A DNA stretch of 49,420 nt, from positions 1-49,420 of the forward strand of contig CAZUUO010000002.1 in NCBI GenBank assembly GCA_964622665.1, read 5' to 3'. Shown in pieces: positions 23,091-31,223 of this stretch; the first letter of the stretch is position 1; the number at the start of each line of letters is the position of its first letter. The DNA is from CAZUUO01 sp964622665. GTDB lineage: Bacteria > Patescibacteriota > Patescibacteriia > Magasanikbacterales > GCA-002688135. Under the pieces are notes generated by a model that saw nothing but the letters and a program-made list of their open reading frames with translations, had not been told where the DNA came from and made no database searches. A program made the position numbers and the translations under genes.

Positions 23091-24797
23091 ATGAAATATG
23101 AAAATTTTATAAAAAGCGAGGAAAATTTTCAAGAATCATTTCGTCGCTACAAGAAAAATCATATTGTCGACATGAAGCCAGAAGACTTAGGCAACGCGGT
23201 ATTAACAAGTGAATTAAAAGATGGTGCCTTTGGATGCAAGGAAGTTGTTATTAATCGTGCCGACCCCAGTATTACAATTCCTATAATAAAATTGGAACAA
23301 GGAAAACACGTTGTCATGATTGGTCCCAATGGCGCTGGCAAATCAACTATTTTTGATGCCATCATGGATGTAAACCAAGCAAACTTTTCATCAACACACG
23401 GAAAAGGAGCACTTCATTATCGCAAAGGGGTGCACGAAAAACCAACCACACGTATTGCGCGATTAAACCAAGAAGAAATGTTACAAAGTCTTGATAACGC
23501 AACAGTATTTGATGTAATCGATCAAGCAAAAGAATTATATAAACTCGAATTCCCCATCGACTGGGAAAACATAGAAAAGTTTGAAGAAAATACCAAACAC
23601 GAGGCAATCTGTCAGCGTATTGATGAACTATCCCAAAAAATTGACGCACTTTTTTCCATTTCAGAATTTATAGATAGAAAAATAAAAGAGTTAAGTGGTG
23701 GCGAACGCACCAAACTGTCATTACTCATGATTCTTCTCTCGGAACCAGATATTTTACTACTCGACGAACCAACCAATCACCTTGATTTAGAAAGTTTATC
23801 AAAGTTATTAGGAATTATAGATGCCTACAAACGACATGGCGTTGCAATTGTTAGTGTGTCACATGTCGATACATACTTAAGAGATGCAGGAAAAGATGGG
23901 GTAATTGAAATTTCCGCCGACGATACGAAACGTACCGTGCACCAATCCAATGCTCCCTACCAAACCTACATCAAAGATGGTGCCCGAAAACCGTACACCA
24001 TGGTCAGTAACCCCATTCAATGGCGCTCGCAAAATAAACCGAGCAGTGAAGCAATTGTTGGTCCCACCCAGGAAACAATAACCATTCCCAACTCACCAAT
24101 CGTCGATGCTAAAATTCCGGCACTGTTACATGGTGAAGTACGCGTGCTCGTTGGAAATAATGGAAGTGGTAAAACAAAACTCATGGAAGTGATGGGGCTC
24201 AAAGAAGAAGGAAGAAAAATTATGCAGCGTGGAAAAGGAGTAAACATTGCATACCTCCCCCAATTTTGGCCGGAAAGTTTACAAAATGCCACGCTCGCCG
24301 ATTTCTTTCTCTATATAAAAACAAACGTTGATCCAAATGGAGATGCAACAAGCAATCAATTTAGAGAAGCGATACTCGATAGTGGTTTTAAAAGTGGGAA
24401 AAAAGATACCGCACAGTTACTCAACCGAAAACTACACAGTTTTAGCGGAGGTGAACAACGATTCCTGTGGTTTATTGCTGTTTCAGTCATGCCAAAAGTC
24501 GATGCACTATTACTTGATGAGCCAACTAATCACATGGACCAAAATATTCAGCAGTTTATCATGAAAGCAATGCGTGATTTTAAAGGATCGGTGATGTTTG
24601 CAAGTCATGACCTACGATTAATCAAAGATATAGCAGATAACTGTGGGGAGAAAGCAGGAAATGTGGGAATTCGAACATTGCTCCTTGAAAAAAAGAAAGG
24701 TAAGACAACGTTACAGTTTGTTTCACAGCGGCCAGATGTATTTATAAGAGGAAATATGGAAAAAGCAAAAGAAGCAGGACGCAGAATAAAAATTTAG
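23091..24797 (+). CDS. ABC-F family ATPase
   Basis: ATG 23091 (568 residues) is chosen because the extended -10 lies 9 nt before it; the open frame upstream is non-coding in character. Two ABC domains are present without membrane segments: Walker A GPNGAGKS (78-85), signature LSGGER near 202, Walker B LLLDEPTNHLD; then GNNGSGKT near 355-362, FSGGEQ near 450 and LLLDEPTNHMD. ABC-F proteins act on the ribosome in translation or antibiotic protection. The first domain has a long acidic insertion before its signature. The subfamily is not assigned. Confidence 0.88.
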   Translation: MKYENFIKSEENFQESFRRYKKNHIVDMKPEDLGNAVLTSELKDGAFGCKEVVINRADPSITIPIIKLEQGKHVVMIGPNGAGKSTIFDAIMDVNQANFSSTHGKGALHYRKGVHEKPTTRIARLNQEEMLQSLDNATVFDVIDQAKELYKLEFPIDWENIEKFEENTKHEAICQRIDELSQKIDALFSISEFIDRKIKELSGGERTKLSLLMILLSEPDILLLDEPTNHLDLESLSKLLGIIDAYKRHGVAIVSVSHVDTYLRDAGKDGVIEISADDTKRTVHQSNAPYQTYIKDGARKPYTMVSNPIQWRSQNKPSSEAIVGPTQETITIPNSPIVDAKIPALLHGEVRVLVGNNGSGKTKLMEVMGLKEEGRKIMQRGKGVNIAYLPQFWPESLQNATLADFFLYIKTNVDPNGDATSNQFREAILDSGFKSGKKDTAQLLNRKLHSFSGGEQRFLWFIAVSVMPKVDALLLDEPTNHMDQNIQQFIMKAMRDFKGSVMFASHDLRLIKDIADNCGEKAGNVGIRTLLLEKKKGKTTLQFVSQRPDVFIRGNMEKAKEAGRRIKI

Positions 24798-24803
24798 TAA
24801 CAA

Positions 24804-24832
24804 AAATTCCAGCACAGTAGCTGGAATTTTTT
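24804..24832 (+). terminator. Terminator of the ABC-F gene
   Basis: AAATTCCAGC/GCTGGAATTT with a 6-nt loop, then T-run. Confidence 0.85.
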
Positions 24833-24934
24833 AATTGGTGACATTACTAACATACTAACTGTGGATAAGTACAAAAAATTTCACATAAAAAATTCAAAAA
24901 AATATTTTTTGTTGAAAAATGGGCATTTTTTAGA

Positions 24935-24963
24935 TTGACAAAATCGTTTTTTTATGCTATACT
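24935..24963 (+). promoter_or_regulatory. Near-perfect promoter of a structured RNA
   Basis: TTGACA, a 17-nt spacer ending in TGC, and TATACT. This is the best promoter in the window and no gene follows for 500 nt. Confidence 0.9.
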
Positions 24964-24969
24964 GTATTT

Positions 24970-25383
24970 GTACGATAAAGAAGTACAACATAGGTCATTA
25001 CGAAATAAGTGGAACAACTTTTTATAGCTCTGTTTCCACGGGGTAACATTCGTTCATTCAACACTTCTGGGGTAGAAGTAGAATGAATAGTACAGTTTAG
25101 TGCTCTCAATTTCCGTTAGAATCTTTTGTTTTTTTGCGTGGTGACGAGACATCGTGACAACACAACGGAGCGTGTAACACATACACTACTCCATTACAAA
25201 GGATATCGACGAGTACATTATACGATCTTCGTGTAAGTACTGGCACGTCTGTGTTTTGGTGAAAGAATCACGAAAATACTGACGTGTCAGTACCAACAGA
25301 CACGACAATACAAAGGGCGGTGCAAGGCTTAAAGCAATAAATTGGTCCATAAAGGACCGTGGCTGGCGCATCTGCCCTTTTTC
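24970..25383 (+). ncRNA. Unidentified structured RNA, about 410 nt
   Basis: This gene-free stretch has a near-consensus promoter and ends in a terminator domain. Visible helices are GTGGAA/TTCCAC (25009-25039); TTCATTC/GAATGAA enclosing ACTTCT/AGAAGT (25053-25087); a 13-bp bulged hairpin (25212-25241); a 13-bp stem (25237-25249 with 25281-25293) enclosing GTGA/TCAC; GGTCC/GGACC near 25344-25357; and GGGC-GGTGC with GCATC-GCCC (25315-25377) followed by T5. Two long stems share 25237-25241. I do not see the P4 consensus of RNase P RNA, the tRNA-like ends of tmRNA, or the SRP apical motif, so the class stays open. Confidence 0.7.
25315..25383 (+). terminator. Terminator domain of the structured RNA
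   Basis: GGGC-GGTGC pairs with GCATC-t-GCCC and encloses a GGTCC/GGACC hairpin. TTTTT follows. Confidence 0.75.
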
Positions 25384-25413
25384 TTTTGCAAAAAAATTCA
25401 AAACTTTTTCAAA

Positions 25414-25442
25414 TTGACTCCCCCTTCAAGAAACGCTATACT
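25414..25442 (+). promoter_or_regulatory. Promoter of the dksA-like operon
   Basis: TTGACT, a 17-nt spacer and TATACT lie 31 nt before ATG 25474, so this operon does not depend on the upstream RNA promoter. Confidence 0.85.
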
Positions 25443-25473
25443 TTACGATAGATATTGGGTTGATACTGTTTAT

Positions 25474-25851
25474 ATGAAAAATGCATTTTCTAAAGAATTT
25501 ATAGAACGAATGAAGGAAACACTCCAAAAACGCTTAGCCGTCTTGGAGGAAGAAATGCAACGCATGGAAAATGAAAGTAAAGCACATCTTTCATCTGAAA
25601 ATGCAATGCAAGCAGGAGATTCAGACGATGATAACGCACAAGAAATTGCGGAACTTTCAAACATCGTTGCAATTCAAGAAACTCTTGATAAAGAAGTTTC
25701 AGATACTAAAAAAGCTTTGAAAAAAATTGCAGAGGGTACGTATGGTTTTTGTTCATATTGCAAACAACCTATTGATGAACGACGCTTAGAAGCACGTCCT
25801 GCTTCAAGCTCATGTGTCGCATGCAAGAAAGCACTCAAACAAGAAGTATAG
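25474..25851 (+). CDS. DksA/TraR C4 zinc-finger protein
   Basis: The 125-residue protein has an N-terminal coiled coil (about 8-85) with an acidic tip (GDSDDDNAQE near 48-56), and a C4 zinc finger from Cys93, Cys96, Cys114 and Cys117. This is the DksA/TraR layout of proteins that enter the RNA polymerase secondary channel. The tip keeps an acidic pair, but a DksA-like role in stringent control is inferred. Its 3' end overlaps the lspA start by up to 40 nt. Confidence 0.85.
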   Translation: MKNAFSKEFIERMKETLQKRLAVLEEEMQRMENESKAHLSSENAMQAGDSDDDNAQEIAELSNIVAIQETLDKEVSDTKKALKKIAEGTYGFCSYCKQPIDERRLEARPASSSCVACKKALKQEV

Positions 25852-26306
25852 AATTCGAACGTAATCCATTCACGTTCACAAAAAGCGCACTCGCGCTTTT
25901 TGTCATTGATAGACTATTAAAACTCTGGGCATACACCAATCCCATCAACACGGTTCCCCTAATAGGACAATGGATACGTCTTGAACTCTATCTTAATTTC
26001 AATGTCACCTTTGGCATACCACTGACATGGAACACAGCACTCACCATCATTTCCCTCGTACTGCTGGTATTCCTTATTGGACTTCGCATTCTCAACATCA
26101 AACATCGTAAACCTCAAAATATTCTCATTCTTGATCTCATTATTGCCGGCGCCGCTTCAAATATCATGGATCGTTTAACCCATCATGCCGTCATCGATTA
26201 TATCGCTTTATGGCCATGGAGTTACATAAACCTTGCCGATATCATGATACTTGTGGCATTATACCTCGCATACAAAACCTATGATCGCACTCCAACTCGG
26301 GCGTGA
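25812..26306 (+). CDS. lspA: Lipoprotein signal peptidase (signal peptidase II)
   Basis: The 164-residue membrane aspartyl protease cleaves prolipoproteins after lipidation. It has four hydrophobic helices, an NFNVTFGI strand, NIMDRL at 117-122, and the catalytic aspartates Asp129 (VIDYI) and Asp143 (NLADI). The start lies inside the dksA-like gene, at ATG 25812 or ATG 25821, with no Shine-Dalgarno site, which suggests translational coupling. Its end overlaps the next gene by 26 nt. A predicted substrate lipoprotein is encoded at 17753. Confidence 0.88.
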   Translation: MCRMQESTQTRSIEFERNPFTFTKSALALFVIDRLLKLWAYTNPINTVPLIGQWIRLELYLNFNVTFGIPLTWNTALTIISLVLLVFLIGLRILNIKHRKPQNILILDLIIAGAASNIMDRLTHHAVIDYIALWPWSYINLADIMILVALYLAYKTYDRTPTRA

Positions 26307-27438
26307 AGCCCGCGTCGCATACGCTGAAATTGAAGCGCTTGCCACAGAATTTGATTACATCATCAACACCCTCGAAAACGGTGTGGTGTATATTGAACCC
26401 AAACACAACTTCCCTGGTGTACAACAACTCGTATCGCGCAGTGGTGGCATTGTGCGTGGTTTTACCTTGCTCAACGAAACCGACGAAGAAGATTTGGTTG
26501 AATACATGGTCAAACAGTACCCTAAAGATAAAATTACATTTGGGGTAAGTATTATTAATAGTGATCGCAGTGCAGAAGGTTTTGCTGGCGCCATTAAAAA
26601 ATTATTGAAAGGAAAGAATATTAGTGCGCGGTTTGTGGTTCCAAAAAACGACGACGAACAATTAAATACCGGATCACTCACCCACAACAATCTCGACTGT
26701 GAAATTGTGGTAACAACATTCAAAGGAAATAAACGCTTTGGCATGACATCGGGTTTTCAAGACAGTGAAAGCTGGGGATTTTTCGACTACCAAAAACCAG
26801 TTCGTGATGCACGACGCGGCATGTTACCTCCGAAACTCGCGCGTACCATGATCAATCTCCTTGGATTTCCGGTTGCAAACAAAAGAATTCTTGATCCTTT
26901 TTGTGGACTCGGTACCGTTTCCATTGAAGCACTTCGGTTACAAGCACACGTAATTGCATCAGATGCAGACCCTAACGCAACAATCGGAACAAAACAAAAT
27001 TTAGCGTGGGCCAAAATAGTATTACAAACAGAACAAGAAATTACCGTCATGCAATGTGATGCGCGTGAAATTGGAAAACGATTAAAAACCAAAGTAGACG
27101 CAATCGTGTGTGAAACATTTTTAGGAATTCCCAATAACCTGACGGTCGCACAACGCAAAGAAGAAGCAGTAAACTTAAAAACTCTCTATCTTGATTGTTT
27201 AAAAGGTTGGAAAAAAATCTTAGAAAAAAATGCACGTATTGTGATGGCGGTCCCCCAATTTCATGTACGCGATGAAATTGTATCGGTTGCTATTGAAAAC
27301 GATCTCGCACGACTTGGCTACACTCTCGATAAACCACTCGAAAACAAAGTGTTACTCTCCCAAAATGGTAACTTATTATACCGTCGTGAAAAACAAACCG
27401 TAGGAAGAGAAATTCTCGTATTGACCTACCACGGATGA
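26281..27438 (+). CDS. TRM11-like RNA methyltransferase
   Basis: The 385-residue protein has an N-terminal THUMP-like region and a C-terminal SAM methyltransferase. Motif I is DPFCGLGT (about 205-212), followed by ASDADPNA. In TRM11-type enzymes the catalytic motif IV is DPPY; here the equivalent place reads ETFLGIP (about 278-284). GFFDYQKPVRDARRGMLPPK before motif I is characteristic of this group. The likely substrate is a guanosine in tRNA, but the altered motif makes that uncertain. It starts inside lspA. Confidence 0.8.
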   Translation: MIALQLGREARVAYAEIEALATEFDYIINTLENGVVYIEPKHNFPGVQQLVSRSGGIVRGFTLLNETDEEDLVEYMVKQYPKDKITFGVSIINSDRSAEGFAGAIKKLLKGKNISARFVVPKNDDEQLNTGSLTHNNLDCEIVVTTFKGNKRFGMTSGFQDSESWGFFDYQKPVRDARRGMLPPKLARTMINLLGFPVANKRILDPFCGLGTVSIEALRLQAHVIASDADPNATIGTKQNLAWAKIVLQTEQEITVMQCDAREIGKRLKTKVDAIVCETFLGIPNNLTVAQRKEEAVNLKTLYLDCLKGWKKILEKNARIVMAVPQFHVRDEIVSVAIENDLARLGYTLDKPLENKVLLSQNGNLLYRREKQTVGREILVLTYHG

Positions 27439-27463
27439 CAAAATAAAAAAATTGTGCTATATC
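27435..27463 (+). promoter_or_regulatory. Promoter of the 27514 gene
   Basis: ATGACA, a 17-nt spacer ending TTGTGC (extended -10) and TATATC. It overlaps the stop of the TRM11-like gene. Confidence 0.6.
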
Positions 27464-27464
27464 A

Positions 27465-27493
27465 GAACCACCGGAATTTCCCGGTGGTTCTTT
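27465..27493 (+). promoter_or_regulatory. 5'-terminal mRNA hairpin
   Basis: GAACCACCGG/CCGGTGGTTC, a perfect 10-bp stem with a 6-nt loop, begins where transcription should start. Only three T residues follow, so it is more likely a 5' stabilising or regulatory hairpin than an efficient terminator. A terminator for the gene ending at 27438 is the alternative. Confidence 0.6.
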
Positions 27494-27513
27494 GATAAGG
27501 GAGAGGTGTCCTC

Positions 27514-28623
27514 GTGGAAAAACCACGCATCCTCGGTGTAGCGTATGACGCTGCACCATCACGGGCTTTCATGAAAATGCAAAAATATAGTGAAAAAAGT
27601 AATAGTCCACACGCAGTCGCAATAATGACAGCTGACGGAAAACCCACTGCTGTTAACGTAACTGATGTAGTAAATTTCATTGATCTATGGAAGCCAAATC
27701 TCATATTGATTGGTATGTCATCACAACCACGAGAAATCGAAATGGTGGCAATCGGTGCAGCAAAAAAGATCGGTATCAGATATGGATTTTATGGTGATAT
27801 TCCCCGTGCATTCACACGCCCTCATTTTCAAGAGGCGTTGCATGATGCAACATTCTACATGGGTGTAACGCCCACTGAAAAAAAACAAGGGTTTGCTGAA
27901 ATTGAAGCGCAAGGGCGTTGTCAGTTCTTTGCAACCGGCAATCCACTCCGTGATGAATTCGTCATTCCCATACTACCCAAAAAACGCTGGTATACACGTA
28001 ATGATTTTGGTATCGATCATAATGACAATGTAATTCTCATGCCGGGAAACAAAGAAGTGGTTGCAAATATAATCCGCGTGTCAGAATTTTGTGCGTACTT
28101 ACGAGCAAAAGAAAACTCTGCCACCAAGACTCATCTATGGTTTGCACCACATCCGGGAGATACAGCTTCTCACGCAGTAGATAAACGCGACATGAAAGAA
28201 TTGCAAATATATGAAACTTTGATGAAATATCAAACTCGAGGCAATGTCACGGGATCCGTTATCACTAACAGATCTGCATCCTCGCTACTACCCGCTGTAG
28301 ACATGGTCGTAGATTGTGGAAGTTCGCTTGCAATCGAGGCAATCTACAATCGCATTCCCAGTGTAACGTGGATGACAGATGAAGATAGAAAAAGTCTCGT
28401 AACAAGTAATGGACATTCTGATCTTGAAGTTTTAGCTAATGGTTGTTCAGTGGATGGAAAATTATTTGCGAAAAATGGTACCAGCGAATTTTCGCTATAT
28501 GGAATAAGTCATTTTCAATATCTCGATAAAATGAAAGCAACCTACCCACTCCCCGAAATCCCCGATCCGTACGCATCGGTCAAAAAGATGTTGCAGGTGA
28601 TCACTGATCATCTGGCACTCTAA
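27514..28623 (+). CDS. GT-B-like protein, possible glycan transferase
   Basis: The start is GTG 27514 with GGGAGAGG about 7 nt upstream. The 369-residue protein has two Rossmann-like halves. VDCGSSLAIEAIYNRIPSVT in the second half is the typical GT-B donor-site helix. LWFAPHPGD and a central FFATGNPLRDE support the same fold (lipid-A-disaccharide synthase or 2-epimerase type). No membrane segment is present. It stands alone with its own promoter and terminator. Substrates are unknown. Confidence 0.65.
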   Translation: MEKPRILGVAYDAAPSRAFMKMQKYSEKSNSPHAVAIMTADGKPTAVNVTDVVNFIDLWKPNLILIGMSSQPREIEMVAIGAAKKIGIRYGFYGDIPRAFTRPHFQEALHDATFYMGVTPTEKKQGFAEIEAQGRCQFFATGNPLRDEFVIPILPKKRWYTRNDFGIDHNDNVILMPGNKEVVANIIRVSEFCAYLRAKENSATKTHLWFAPHPGDTASHAVDKRDMKELQIYETLMKYQTRGNVTGSVITNRSASSLLPAVDMVVDCGSSLAIEAIYNRIPSVTWMTDEDRKSLVTSNGHSDLEVLANGCSVDGKLFAKNGTSEFSLYGISHFQYLDKMKATYPLPEIPDPYASVKKMLQVITDHLAL

Positions 28624-28647
28624 AACCTGAAATACTCAGGTTTTTTT
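28622..28647 (+). terminator. Terminator of the 27514 gene
   Basis: AACCTGA/TCAGGTT with a 5-nt loop, then T7. Confidence 0.85.
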
Positions 28648-28655
28648 ATTTTGTC

Positions 28656-28675
28656 ATTCCCGCGCAGGCGGGAAT
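28656..28675. repeat. REP-like palindrome at the scaffold gap
   Basis: ATTCCCGC, loop GCAG and GCGGGAAT form a perfect 8-bp palindrome followed by CTAGATCCCC. Words of this kind (ATTCCCGC...GCGGGAAT) are dispersed repeats in many genomes. The 100-N gap starts 18 bp later, so repeat copies probably broke the assembly here. Confidence 0.75.
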
Positions 28676-28692
28676 CTAGATCCCCATCTTCA

Positions 28693-28792
28693 NNNNNNNN
28701 NNNNNNNNNNNNNNNNNNNNNNNNNNNNNNNNNNNNNNNNNNNNNNNNNNNNNNNNNNNNNNNNNNNNNNNNNNNNNNNNNNNNNNNNNNNN
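28693..28792. other. Assembly gap, 100 N
   Basis: Exactly 100 N, the conventional length for a scaffold gap of unknown size. It removes the 3' end of the minus gene at 28793-29492. Confidence 0.99.
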
Positions 28793-29492
28793 GCAAAATC
28801 ATGGCAACCCCCTCATACAACGCCGCTTCGCGCACACACAAATATTCATACGGATCTGAAATAGCGCGTGCTCGATAATCAACCAAAGTATAATCATCAA
28901 TAACGAGACGTGGCAAACTTTCACGAATGAGTACTCGTTCCACACCAATATCAGATTCTATCTGCTCACGGGTTTTCTGAAATTCAGCAATCATGAGTTC
29001 TGTCTGACAAAAAAATACATCGTCACGAGTAATCCCTGAAATTTCATTTCGATAACTTGCAGCCAATGCGTGATCGATAGCACTCGTCAGCAGACGTTCC
29101 GGCGTCAGAGGTAATGACAACAAGCGACACAATTGCGCAATGCTCGATGCCTGAGCATGTTGAGATGGTGGCTTTGGATACCCCCAATCTCCAGGGTAAT
29201 GATGATCAATGAATCGACCACCTTCAGTAAGAATAGCTTTTTTACCACCAACTGGTTCACACTCAATCCACACATCCCCCTTTTGTGGTTTTGGAAATGC
29301 GATACCATCAGACATCGAGGTACGATAACATTCGGCATGGTTAGCCCGTCGCAATTTGTTACCTTTATAAACTTGAGCAGGAACAAACGGAATAGACTGC
29401 TCCGTCAATATTTGTTCAATCATCATCATTTCAGGATCTAATGCACCCAAAATAAATCGTACTGGAAGAAATGAATGACGTTTTTTGCTCAT
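28793..29492 (-). CDS. DHH-like phosphoesterase-type protein, 3' end lost in gap
   Basis: The start is ATG 29492 with AGGAG 7 nt upstream. About 233 codons remain before the gap. RFIDHHYPGDWG near residues 93-104 holds a DHH motif, and LGALDPEMMM near 15-24 may be the earlier Asp-containing metal motif of DHH phosphoesterases. HALAASYRNEI follows. A nuclease or nucleotidase role is only inferred. The apparent C-terminus beyond the gap comes from the repeat palindrome and should not be used. Confidence 0.6.
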
Positions 29493-29524
29493 GTTTTCTC
29501 CTAATTTGGAAAGAACATGTGCAA

Positions 29525-29553
29525 AGTCTAGCAGAATACTACTATTCTATCAA
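29525..29553 (-). promoter_or_regulatory. Promoter of the DHH-like gene
   Basis: TTGATA, a 17-nt spacer ending TGC and TAGACT on the minus strand. Confidence 0.6.
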
Positions 29554-29556
29554 TAA

Positions 29557-29585
29557 TAGACAAAACATGCTGTTAACCCTATACT
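29557..29585 (+). promoter_or_regulatory. Promoter of msrA, leaderless-type
   Basis: TAGACA, a 17-nt spacer and TATACT end 8 nt before ATG 29594. Confidence 0.7.
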
Positions 29586-29593
29586 AAACTCAT

Positions 29594-30055
29594 ATGAGTA
29601 CCGCTGTTTTTGCTGCAGGATGTTTTTGGGGAGTAGAGCAAGTTTTTGCGTCTATGCCAGGAGTAACCAAAACACGGGTTGGTTATATGGGCGGACATAC
29701 TACCAATCCAACATATGAGGAAGTATGTACGGACACCACTGGCCATGCAGAAGTAGTAAAAGTATGGTTTGATGAAACGCAAATTTCATACGAAACATTG
29801 GTTGAAAAATTCTTTGCACTCCATGACCCAACTCAACGCAACCGCCAAGGAGTAGACATTGGTTCACAATATCGTAGTGAAATTTTTACTCATGACAGCC
29901 TACAAGAACATGTCGCACAAGATATACTTCAAAAAATACAAACCAAATATTCCAAACGAATCGCAACACGCATTACGAATGAATCAAACTTTTACGAAGC
30001 AGAAGAATATCACCAAGAATATTTTAAAAAGCACAACATAACCTGTCACATCTAA
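29594..30055 (+). CDS. msrA: Peptide methionine-S-sulfoxide reductase A
   Basis: The 153-residue enzyme reduces methionine-S-sulfoxide in proteins. The catalytic motif GCFWG has Cys10. GHTTNPTYEEVC, GHAEVV and DPTQRNRQG(V)D are family hallmarks. A second cysteine near the C-terminus (ITCHI) may be the resolving residue. It starts without a leader and is followed 1 nt later by the RlmI-like gene, so the two are cotranscribed. Confidence 0.93.
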   Translation: MSTAVFAAGCFWGVEQVFASMPGVTKTRVGYMGGHTTNPTYEEVCTDTTGHAEVVKVWFDETQISYETLVEKFFALHDPTQRNRQGVDIGSQYRSEIFTHDSLQEHVAQDILQKIQTKYSKRIATRITNESNFYEAEEYHQEYFKKHNITCHI

Positions 30056-30056
30056 T

Positions 30057-30911
30057 ATGGACTTAATTACGAAAGCACAAGAAGAATACGCATTACTCGA
30101 TAGTGGATACGGCCGAAAACTCGAACAGTTCGGTGATATTATTTTGGACCGTCCTGATCCTGTTGTTGAACACAAAAAAATGGATGAGGATATATGGGAA
30201 CAAGCACATGCTCGATTTGATAATGAGTGGATTGAACAAATTCCCATGCCCAAAGAATGGCAAGCAAAATTATATTTGAAAGCAAACTTATATCTCGCAC
30301 CATCTAAACATGTCGGCATGTTTCCCGAACAAGTATTAAACTGGCGATGGATTGAAAAATGCGTAAAATCAGAAGATAGAAAATTAAACGTGTTAAATTT
30401 ATTTGGATATACCGGGCTTGCAACAGTTGCTGCTGCAAAAGGCGGTGCTGATGTAACCCACGTTGATGCAGCAAAAAGTGCATTAACCAAAACCAAAATG
30501 AATTTGGAATTAAATGGATTAGCTGAAGCAAAAGTGCGCTTTATTCCTGATGATGCAACAAAATTTGTCGCACGTGAAATAAAACGCGGTGTAAAATATG
30601 ACGGGATCATCCTTGATCCACCAGCATTTGGAAAAGGTGCCGACGGCGAAACATGGGAACTCGAGAAAAAATTAATTCCTCTATTAGAATTGTGTCGCCA
30701 AGTATTGTCTGACAAACCAGTATTCGTATTATTAAATGGCTACGCAAATTCATACACCCACCATACCTATCTTGCTGCCCTTGAAGACATGATGCAAGGA
30801 ATCCCCGGTGAATTTAGTTCTGGTGACTTAAAAATTCGCGAGATGAACACTGACCGCACGATCAATGCCGGCATGTATACTCGTTGGTCAAACAAAACAA
30901 TCGCTATTTAA
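30057..30911 (+). CDS. RlmI/RlmK-like class I SAM methyltransferase
   Basis: The 284-residue protein matches the C-terminal catalytic half of RlmI-type 23S rRNA cytosine/guanine methyltransferases: NLFGYTGLATVAAAKGG (motif I, near 114), VTHVDAAKSAL and ILDPPAFGKG (motif IV, near 184). It lacks the PUA domain of RlmI and is shorter. The ATG follows the msrA stop by 1 nt. Substrate (rRNA position) is unknown. Confidence 0.82.
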   Translation: MDLITKAQEEYALLDSGYGRKLEQFGDIILDRPDPVVEHKKMDEDIWEQAHARFDNEWIEQIPMPKEWQAKLYLKANLYLAPSKHVGMFPEQVLNWRWIEKCVKSEDRKLNVLNLFGYTGLATVAAAKGGADVTHVDAAKSALTKTKMNLELNGLAEAKVRFIPDDATKFVAREIKRGVKYDGIILDPPAFGKGADGETWELEKKLIPLLELCRQVLSDKPVFVLLNGYANSYTHHTYLAALEDMMQGIPGEFSSGDLKIREMNTDRTINAGMYTRWSNKTIAI

Positions 30912-30921
30912 TATATTGTAT

Positions 30922-31170
30922 ATGGCAAACAAAAAAACAGAAGAATTCAAAGTTGATGGTAAAGAATTGGTTGCAAAAGTAAAAGAATTAATCAAACAAG
31001 GTAATGCCCGAAAAATAACCATTAAAAATTCGAGTGGAAAAACACTCGTCAGCATTCCTTTGACGTGGGGAGCAATTGGCGCAGTCATTGCACCGCTACT
31101 GGCAAGTGTTGCAACAGTCGCTGCTCTCGTAACATCCTGCACCATCGTCGTAGAACGAGACGACGTATAA
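30922..31170 (+). CDS. DUF4342 protein
   Basis: The start is ATG 30922, 10 nt after the preceding stop. The 82-residue protein has the DUF4342 pattern: FKVDGKELVAKVKELIKQGN, KITIKNSSGKTLVSIPL, then a hydrophobic membrane helix (about 50-72) and TIVVERDD. The basic N-terminal part may bind nucleic acid or nucleotides; function is unknown for the family. It is the last gene of the msrA unit, before a terminator. Confidence 0.85.
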   Translation: MANKKTEEFKVDGKELVAKVKELIKQGNARKITIKNSSGKTLVSIPLTWGAIGAVIAPLLASVATVAALVTSCTIVVERDDV

Positions 31171-31201
31171 AATCCCGAAAAAATCCTTCGGGATTTTTTT
31201 A
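31170..31201 (+). terminator. Terminator of the msrA unit
   Basis: AATCCCGAA/TTCGGGATT with a 7-nt loop, then T7. Confidence 0.85.
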
Positions 31202-31206
31202 TAGTG

Positions 31207-31215
31207 TGGTATACT
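31207..31215 (+). promoter_or_regulatory. Extended -10 of the WG-repeat gene
   Basis: TGG-TATACT ends 8 nt before ATG 31224. Confidence 0.7.
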
Positions 31216-31223
31216 GCGCTTAT

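Noticed and set aside
24970..25383. Naming the structured RNA as tmRNA, RNase P RNA, 6S or SRP RNA
   Set aside because: No tRNA-like halves or tag frame, no P4 consensus, wrong length for 6S, and no SRP apical motif were seen. Left unassigned.
28620..28692. C-terminal extension of the DHH-like gene across the gap
   Set aside because: The frame crosses 100 N and reads the REP-like palindrome as DSRLRGNDK; gap length is arbitrary, so the frame is meaningless.
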